From positions 248,001-312,000 of the forward strand of contig JBCAML010000003.1 of NCBI GenBank assembly GCA_038503075.1: 64,000 bases of DNA, written 5' to 3'. The DNA is from Gyromitra esculenta (taxonomy: Eukaryota > Ascomycota > Pezizomycetes > Pezizales > Discinaceae). Position 1 is the stretch's first letter. Every line of letters starts with the position of its first letter. The notes below the pieces were generated by a model, which did no database searches, was not told the DNA's origin, and was given only the letters and a program-made list of their open reading frames with translations. Positions 56,789 to 64,000 of this stretch are shown one piece after another. Position numbers and translations under genes: made by a program.

Positions 56789-59301
56789 GGTTGGTTGGGG
56801 GGGAGGGGGTAGAAATATTTGGAGCTGTTCGGTGAAGCTCTGGAAGGGTCTCGGTTGACGATTGTTGGATCGGATCTGGCTGGTGCCAAGAGACAGGGGA
56901 GGAAGGTTAATTTGACGACTGTTGCTGTTCCTGCTTGCATCACCAAGATCACTCGCAAACCATCGCTATTTTTATCTTTTGTTCCGCTTAGGGTTCAACG
57001 CAAACTAATTCATCTCGATTTTCGTCTGCGAGGAGAAAGAGAACATATTGAAACTAGCTTGGACTATTGATAGCTTTTGGGTATTTTATCTCCCCTACTT
57101 CCCTACTTCCAGGACCCCAAAGAATTAACCACTTCCAAAAGCTCCACTCTTTACATTCAGTTTCTATCATGAAGTTGACGCATTCCCACGATATTTAATA
57201 CGATGGTATATTAGCTTAGTTTAAAGAGTTATCGGATTTCAAGGCTCGCATCTATCAAAAAGTGGAACATGGAGCATTAAACATGGAGCGTTACTTATCT
57301 CGCATCGTCAAGAAATTTCATTTGCGAAACCGTACACTCCTTCCCATGACTAAAGTTCAAAGAACTAACAAGACTCAGAGGCCCTTTATCAATTTATTTC
57401 CGATGTCTACTAGAAATAGAAGTGATAGATAGTACATTTAGATGATCACAATCTCGTCCTAGACAATATCACACGATCTGGATTTCACTGCATCGATAGC
57501 AGCACGCCCACATATTTACTCTAAGTTCCGTATCTTGAGCGCTCTTCTCCTTACGATGATATTTCAAGCTGATACTAACACCTAGATTAGTAGCCCCAGT
57601 ATCTTAAGACTTAAGTATCCAACCCTCAAATTGAGAGCCTTGTCTACATCAATTTGTGGCTGCCTTATGTATGCCTTCTCTACGTGTTGCTGTAGAGCAT
57701 TTCTCCGAAGCCGTGGAAATTATCCGATAGCTTATTTCACCCACTGCTCAAAGGATCGCATCGCATCACATAACTAAAGCTTGCACACCATTTTAAACGC
57801 AATTACTCACTCCCCACATTCCTACATAGCAGGTACAAAGCAATCTTTATATTGACTTCACTAGTATCACTTGTTAGTACGAGGCCATCACCCCTATGAA
57901 ATGGACTTCCGCAGATTTATTTTCATCGAATGGGATTTTGTCCGTTCTAAGGTCTACTCCACGGGAAAAACGCTACTTTCTAAATTCTGCGCCAAATCCG
58001 TTCTATTATACCACCATCTTTTTACCTAGTAGGACGAGTGACCGACGAAGAATACGTGTACTTCCTTCAAGCTTCCTTTAAACTCCATTTTAGCACGAAG
58101 AGTTTTACGGGGACTAGCTATCCCTTCTATACTACTGACACAAAAGATGTTGAGAAGCTTAAAATTATTTATTCTAAGGGCTCTGGATTCTTCGAGAGCG
58201 ATGGAATAGAGGAAGGGGACGTTTGGGCCATTATGCATGTGTGCTTGGCCCCTCAGAGGAGGAACTTTTCAAATATTGATCGAGCCTCACATCTTTATGT
58301 AATTGATTGGTTTTACACTTCTTAGGAACTAGGGGTCAGCCTCTAAGGCAGCCTCTAAGGCATCAACATCACCAGGGTGGCCGTATATTTCTGAAATAGG
58401 GATTTCTATTTTTTTGGTTTAACTCGCTAATTGTAACTAGCACTCAAGCTATGGCAATACAAAAATGAATATACCCTCCAATCTCTCACCTCATAGCCCT
58501 CTTCTTGACCTCGTAATCTGAAGTCTTTCGCTTCCCTGTTAACAGACAACACAACTTAAACCAACAAATACCGATCGAACAAACCCCCGATGCATCGTTT
58601 TCTAAAGTCTAGAGATAAATATCATAGTGCTCCATTTAACCTCGCCACCCAAGCCCGAACGTTTATTGGCGATGAGATTATTGCCGAAAGAAAAGCTAGA
58701 AGATGTGGTATTTAGATCAAGAGAGTAGCTAGATTTCGCGCTAATAGTACGTCGAGAAAGCAAAGGAATCACTATTGTGTACGTCAGAATTCACAGATCA
58801 GCTCCTTAGAATCGGAGAGGTGCAGTATTTGCCGCGATCTTTTGGCGCTTAGGTTTCACGGGGGCGATGTCGTTTGTGGGCTATATATTTTTCTGTGTGG
58901 TTACGTTTGCTTCGTTGATGCTACGGCCTTAAGCCTGGAAGCTGCGTATATACGCCTAGTAAGTTAATAATGAACCAGACAGAAAAAACGGGGGGCTCCG
59001 CGCACAAGGTAGGAAGAAAGAGCAAGGCGTTCTCTCCGTATTCGATTGTGCCAGTCGATATAAAGGTCTAGAAGCTAAATACGGAGATCAAATCTAAACA
59101 TATTACCCATAGCCGACGTCCAGAACTAGTACAAACAAGTGTCCCCAGAACCGAGTGATCAGGATGAAGCTTGGCACCTCCAGAGCCGCACTGCGGGACT
59201 AAGCCACCACCAGCCACATTAAATGTTTCAACGTTCGTGAACTCCAACATCTTCCACCGCCAGAGTCCCACCTTATCGATCATTACTGCCAGTCGTTCAA
59301 G
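56789..59301. other. Gene-poor block between CTK3 and uL16m
   Basis: 2.5 kb without a supported gene. The first 100 bp is the CTK3 promoter. The 95-codon plus frame at 58038-58325 is hydrophilic and has no recognisable domain. Short repeats: ACATGGAGC twice at 57268-57295, and a 13-bp GCAGCCTCTAAGG doublet at about 58339-58364. 59170-59300 is the uL16m leader. Confidence 0.4.
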
Positions 59302-60202
59302 ATGCAGTCGCTATCTCAATCAATTGCGTCTCTGGCACGGATATCTCCCTTCTCTAGTTCGGGTATGTTCCCCCTCCCCGTAGTTGCAAGAGAGACTACT
59401 AACAAAACCACCCCACCATATACACACAGTCCACGCCCCCACCATCGCCGCCGCCGTTTCCCAATGCCGCCTATTCTCGTCGTCGTCAACTTCGCAAGAT
59501 TGGCTCCGTACGCAAACCCCCACCTTTCCCTCTTGCTACTCAAAACCGCTGACAACTCTCTCCTCCGGCACACAGGTCCCAAAGGCGACCCAAAACCGTC
59601 CCAGAAAGGACGCCCACGAGTCCACACTGGCGGCTCAGTCCGGGGCACAACTGTAGCCTGGGGCGACTACGGCATGCGACTGAAAGACCACCATCGGCGT
59701 CTCTCGGCAATGCACTTGAAGAATGCCGAGGATGCGATCAAGAAGAAGCTCCGTGGTATGAAATACAGGCTCTATAAGCGAGTAGCCTGTACCATCCCTG
59801 TGTACACTAAGGGAAACGAAGTCCGTATGGGTACCGGAAAGGGTTCGCATGATTTTTGGGCGACGAGGGTGCCGGTTAGCAGGATCATCTTCGAGCTCAA
59901 GGGGGAGGTGCATGAGCAGATTGTGAAGGAGGCATTTAGGTTGGCTGGTGATAAGATGCCTGGTTAGTGGATACGCCTCAGTCCATTCATACACCCGCTT
60001 CTTTTTTTGTGTGTGCGCCTTTCTCTCTACGCTTGCTAATGAATGGGGTTTAGGAATCTACGAGTTTGTTAAGAAGGGTGATTACCCGGTGATGGGCGTG
60101 ACTAAGTTGACACCGGAAGTTGTGGAGAAAATGGCAGCGAAGAAGTACAAGTTCCCGCTTAACAAACAGGCACCGGCGGATGCTCCTGTTGTGATGATAT
60201 GA
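59302..60202 (+). CDS. MRPL16: Mitochondrial ribosomal protein uL16m
   Basis: uL16 family protein of the mitoribosome near the A site. Model: exons 59302-59362, 59430-59507, 59576-59962 and 60054-60202 (224 aa). The first 45 residues (MQSLSQSIASLARISPF, SQCRLFSSSS) are a mitochondrial presequence with a likely processing site near RLFSSS. The uL16 domain shows KGRPRVHTGGSVRGTTVAWG, DYGMRLKDHHRRLSA, KKKLRGMKYRLYKRV, GNEVRMGTGKGSHDFWATRV and AFRLAGDKMPGIYEFVKKGD. The Gly-Thr-Gly-Lys-Gly loop is the family signature. The joints DWL-R-PKGDP and MPGIYEF are conserved. Two further intact mitoribosomal genes lie within 7.5 kb. Confidence 0.96.
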
Positions 60203-60720
60203 TTTTGTATCTATTTGGAGAGAATTGATATAGACGAATTTCAATGTACATTATCCTTTCGTTGTCAATATCTTGTCGAGTCACTCTGGAGTTTCTTCGC
60301 CAATTTTACCAAGGCGTAGTATTTTATTCTTATCCTACTTTTGTCTACCTATTATCTCCAGGATCTACTACTAATACTAGATCTCCGGCGAATCTCGATT
60401 CGCTGATAATTTCTGGTAACTTGGAAGATACTAACTCCTACTTCTATATTATTCCACTCTGCCTCAATATTTCAAATTCCCCAAGAAGCCCAAGGGAGCC
60501 CTACGTTCGACCATTAGCCCACTATCCCATAGTACTCTTTTCAGGACGCTTACGCTATTAAGCCTGGAGCTTGATCTGAAGCAGTCACTATCAACAAAAG
60601 CAAGGGAAAGGTAGAAAATCCAGTGGGTGGGTGGGTGGGCGGGCGTGCAAATGCACCGCGCCCAACAACCATTTATCACCCGCTCTAGGTTTCCACCAAC
60701 CTACAATCCAATGTTTTTTT
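60203..60720. other. uL16m 3' region and intergenic DNA
   Basis: About 500 bp with no supported gene. T-rich DNA follows the uL16m stop. Near 60625-60650 is a GGGT/GGGC run. The open frame at 60244-60561 has no recognisable domain. Confidence 0.4.
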
Positions 60721-60723
60721 TTG

Positions 60724-60928
60724 GATAACACGGCCCAGAAGGCCGATTCCGCGACGCAGCGACCTGGGTTCCACGGCAAACACGCAGGAGCGAAACCCCG
60801 AGGGTTTGCCAGCTCTGTCTGAGAGACAGTATTCGTCGTCAGGGTTGATCCGTCACCTAGATCTCAATTCGAATACTCCGAAGAGAAATTTAGATAACAC
60901 GGCCCAGAAGGCTGGTTTCGTGACGTAC
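60724..60928 (+). repeat. Direct repeat pair, 169-bp spacing
   Basis: GATAACACGGCCCAGAAGGC is present without mismatch at 60724-60743 and 60893-60912, and both copies run on into a similar 14-bp tail (GATTCCGCGACG / GGTTTCGTGACG). The two copies bracket the first unit of the decayed tandem array. They may mark the ends of an insertion or a shorter tandem unit. Confidence 0.7.
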
Positions 60929-62340
60929 TCGCAACAAGAATAAAGAATCCGAAAATGGCTTTTGCTGGTAATACTATACTTGATCAGCAAAATGTTAGGA
61001 TGGTCAAAATGCTAGGAGGGTTGGTTGTATTTCTCATTGGCCAAAATTTGGTTACCCTGCTGGATATAAGCAAGTTTTCTTACCAGAGTCCGTGTTCTGG
61101 TATTTGGCTGATCGGGAATAGTAGTAATTTCCAACTCGTCTTAATTTGGCACGTCCGAGACTTGGCTGGTTAGCCAAAACTTGCATTTTCGGGCTCTTTA
61201 TGCCTGTTGCGAGTAGTGGTTTGACTGCTATGGTAATCGTGCAGGACAGAAACTTCTAGATTTTGCTAGCTCTATCTGGGAAACAATATTCGTCGTCATG
61301 GTTGTTGATATCATCCATCTCCCAGGCATCAACATAGATACTACAAAGAGTAATAATAAGGGAGAATATAGTTCTTTTTAGCTTAAGGCGAGTTCGAGGA
61401 GTGTTGACGGGGTGAGATCAGAATCTGGTCGGAGTCCCAACAAGCCATGATCACAATCATTGGCTTGTTGATTTCATTGCCTCCTAGGATCCTCAATCAA
61501 CCACGTGCGCCCGTTGAACACAGCCTGGTCCAGGAAGGGAGTAACGTCATAGATCTCCTGCTTCCAATGATAGGGCTCACCCCACTAATTTAGGGGGTCG
61601 TAGCAACCCTATCAGTGGAAAAGGTGACGTAATAGTTGATGCTAAGGCATAACATCTTGAGCTTGATTGCGATAATGCAGGAGCAAAACTCCAAGATTTT
61701 GCCAACTCCATCTGAGAAGTAGTATTCGCTGTCAGAGTTGTTGGTATCCTCTATCTTGTAGACATCAACTTGGATACCGTAGATAATAATAGTGGCGATT
61801 AAGGAGGCGTCTTTTGTCCTTAGGGCGGGTTCGGAGATGTGCTAGCTGGAGTGAAGGCTGCGGCGAATCAAATATCAAGATTAGAGTTGAAGACCCAATC
61901 AGTCATACAGGGACCACCATCGTTGTTTCTAGCTCTCCTCTAAGATCATCAATTAATCACGTGCACCGTTAGGCACAAGGGAAAAAAGAATTCCTTCAGT
62001 TTCGATAGAAATGACAGATCTCTCCTCTATGTCCATCCTATCAGTAGAAAAGGTGACGTAGTAAAATGGTCCGAGCTTAGTGGCAGTCGTGTATGAGAGA
62101 AAATCCGCGATTTGCCAACTCAATCTTCGAAGCAATACCTACTGTCAGGAATTTGATATCATAATCTTTCGGATACCTCAGATAGCGGGAATAATCATGA
62201 TAGCCGTTGGCTCAGGACGCCAAGGCGTATTTCTCAGAAGGAGATTTACAACGAGTAAAAGCGCAAATACTTTTGGGTCCATATAGCAGGTCTACAGATC
62301 CTTCGAGATCCATCAAGAGCATGATTAGTTTGTGATAAAA
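60783..62340 (+). repeat. Array of about four decayed ~430-bp tandem repeats
   Basis: A marker block (GCAGGA...AAAC...TTTGCCA.CTC..TCTG.GA...AGTATTCG..GTCAG.GTTG) occurs at about 60786, 61238, 61674 and, most diverged, 62083; spacings are about 452, 436 and 409 bp. A second block (CACGTGC.CCGTT) is at 61501 and 61957, and a third (CCTATCAGT.GAAAAGGTGAC) at 61610 and 62036. Order and spacing agree, so these are tandem copies with heavy point mutation. No unit holds a long open frame. Confidence 0.75.
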
Positions 62341-62414
62341 AAAAAGGTGATACTCTTGGTAAAGTATAATGCGACTCCAAAAGCTCTGGCATGTTGCACC
62401 TGGGAGAGCGGGAA

Positions 62415-62900
62415 CTAGTTGAAGATATCGATAGACGAAGAAACTTCTATAAAGTTAACATAACTATTACTAGTGTGAGGAGAATGTATAACTCCCTTAA
62501 TGTTGCTAGGCAACTGGATGACCGGGTTATCTAGTCTCCAGGAACCAACAATGCTCCCCCTCCTACGCTCCACCATAATAACCCTAGCCCGCGCCCAAAT
62601 TACGATACCATCATTCGTCGATTCTGTAGTCAAGACGAGACAAGATTTCTATTCCTCTTTGTCGATTCTCGATACTACGGTGGCGATTATAGTGATGATC
62701 TCGGGTTTGATCCTATTGGATAGGGGAAGAGGGAGTGGTGGCGAAGGTACCACAGTGAATAACCCGGAGAACGAGCACTTATATCCAACCCCCCAAGTAA
62801 CCCTCCCTGCTCAGCCCCAGTATCAAGATTTGATTTCCCCCTCCGATCCCCTGCTGCGCAAACGCGACTGTTTGCAGCAGTCCGGTTTCATGTGATAATG
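62415..62900. other. Unassigned region before the MITE
   Basis: A 131-codon plus frame (62500-62895) has one hydrophobic segment (VAIIVMISGLILL) and a Pro/Gln-rich tail, but no recognisable domain, no clear promoter and decayed repeats around it. I do not call a gene here. Confidence 0.3.
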
Positions 62901-63027
62901 TACTCGTATTCTCATGACGTTTTTAAAACGGGCTACCTCTGCATCCCATATAAAATAGGTAAGTTCCGGGCAGTTTGTATGATATGCGGACCTAGCCCGT
63001 TTTAAAAACGTCGTGAGAATACGAGTA
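62901..63027. mobile_element. Mariner-like MITE with 35-bp terminal inverted repeats
   Basis: 127 bp flanked by arms 62901-62935 and 62993-63027 that are reverse complements with a single mismatch. The arms begin and end in TA (TACTCGTATTCTC ... GAGAATACGAGTA), as expected for a TA target-site duplication of the Tc1/mariner type. The 57-bp core has no coding capacity. It looks young compared with the LTR relics and the neighbouring array. Confidence 0.85.
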
Positions 63028-64000
63028 GAAGCTGATATCACAAACAGTGGTTTAAAAGAACCAGAGTATTAAGAGGTGCTGTTCCAGAAGTTGCTTCCAT
63101 AGGCCCCTAAGGAATAGATCAGTATCCCCTAAATATAGCGAGATGAACCACAAATCTGATGTAAAAATAAAAATAAATAAAACTTACCCAAAATAAATGT
63201 AGCCCTGAGATGAGCCCTACCATGAGGCTGACTGGTTTACCCAAAAGTCATCGATCATTCTCTCAGCAAGTAACAGCAGCGAAAAGCACACCGTATGTGG
63301 GGACCATTGATCCATTTGTAGATAGTAGGGAGAGAGAATAGTGGTGGAAGAGCAGGTAAAACAAAGGGGTGGTAAAGAGAGACACCTGGCCCTACCAATC
63401 ACTCTCTCCCAGGATCGCCCATAAAACAGTGGTCTCCAATACTATACTCTGACACGAACGCGGGCTATGCAAACAAGCGTTCCCATCCACGAAAATTACC
63501 CTTCGGGAAACTCCATAAATCAGTGCCAGCCCATAACACCTCCCTAAACTACGACAAAAACCGAAACAAAGCTGATGAAACACAATCACACCGCATCACT
63601 CGCCCAGCCCTCTACCAATGGAAAAAAATAAAATAACACCCCAGCTGAAAAGAAGACTTAAATCCCGCCACCATTATTGTATTCGGCACCTTGGCCTGTC
63701 TATCCTGCTGTCAACCCCTCCCAACACATACCCAATCACGCGCTAACAAGCGGCTCTACTGTGAGACAGGCTATTGCAGCGTATCGTATCGTCAGAGTGT
63801 GAGATTTATGGGTCGCATTACTATTGGCTCTTTTGGGTTTAGGTGGATATCCTAAATGTGGGGTTGACTATGTGTACCCTTCGTTTTTTACCTATGTAGC
63901 GAGAATCACGATGATGTGACGAGGAAAAAAAGAAACGAGGAGAAATAGGTTACGTATGTATGCACAATACGACCGTACACGTATCAGTAGGACTCAGATG
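63028..64000. other. Right-edge intergenic DNA
   Basis: About 970 bp without a supported gene. Minus-strand frames at 63217-63402 and 63392-63589 have no recognisable domains. A C/A-rich stretch (63590-63720) could be a promoter for a gene beyond the window, but nothing confirms it. Confidence 0.35.

Noticed and set aside
58038..58325. 95-codon ORF in the CTK3-uL16m gap
   Set aside because: Hydrophilic, no recognisable motif, isolated in repeat-poor A/T-rich DNA; length is within chance for this window.
62500..62895. 131-codon ORF with one hydrophobic segment
   Set aside because: No family resemblance, no splice or promoter support, and it abuts decayed repeats and a MITE. Kept only as an unassigned region.
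1..64000. Search for a biosynthetic cluster, defence system, CRISPR array or virus-derived gene
   Set aside because: No polyketide or peptide synthase, NLR, HET-domain, integrase-bearing cassette or regularly spaced repeat array was seen; the identifiable genes are conserved housekeeping genes.

Overview
This is nuclear DNA from a filamentous ascomycete (Pezizomycotina). Eighteen protein genes can be built with short introns of about 50-130 bp (GT-AG, nearly all with canonical donors), and all but one encode conserved eukaryotic housekeeping proteins with fungal-type architecture. The gene-poor blocks carry decayed LTR retrotransposons and small inverted-repeat elements. A repeat-rich Pezizomycetes-type genome such as a truffle or relative would fit, but this is inference; no species marker was seen. 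I saw no rRNA or tRNA gene, no CRISPR array and no bacterial feature.

Layout. 1-4.3 kb: broken Ty3/Gypsy element on the minus strand (gag, protease, RT relics) whose LTR faces a second, inverted LTR copy. 5.8-14 kb (minus strand): UTP3/SAS10, LYS9, RGP1. 14-20.8 kb: gene-poor block with a MITE-like element, clustered TACATGTA palindromes and a pyrimidine-rich leader before CYC8. 20.9-26 kb (plus): CYC8/SSN6 and an unrecognised membrane protein. 26-29.8 kb: gene-poor with Ty1/Copia traces. 29.8-39.8 kb: ROK1(+), MGE1(-), a BLOC-1 subunit 2 gene(+), eIF2-alpha/SUI2(+), SSL2/XPB(+). 42.4-49.3 kb (minus): CBP3, TIP41, SET9. 52.8-56.8 kb, compact: uL14m(+), RPB9(-), bL12m(+), CTK3(-). 59.3-60.2 kb: uL16m(+). 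60.7-64 kb: an array of decayed ~430-bp repeats and a clean mariner-like MITE.

Functional themes. There is no operon or biosynthetic cluster. Several genes belong to mitochondrial biogenesis (MGE1, CBP3, uL14m, bL12m, uL16m), RNA polymerase II transcription and chromatin (CYC8, SSL2, RPB9, CTK3, SET9), ribosome production and translation (UTP3, ROK1, SUI2), trafficking (RGP1, BLOC-1 subunit) and nutrient signalling or lysine synthesis (TIP41, LYS9). Three large-subunit mitoribosomal genes lie within 7.5 kb, and two divergent promoters (MGE1/BLOC1S2, RPB9/bL12m) are short enough to be shared.

All exon models were derived by eye from reading frame, splice consensus and conserved protein sequence; each sums to a whole number of codons. 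No convincing new defence or mobile system was found. The most distinctive items are the repeat structures, several unusual splice sites, and the unrecognised membrane protein.
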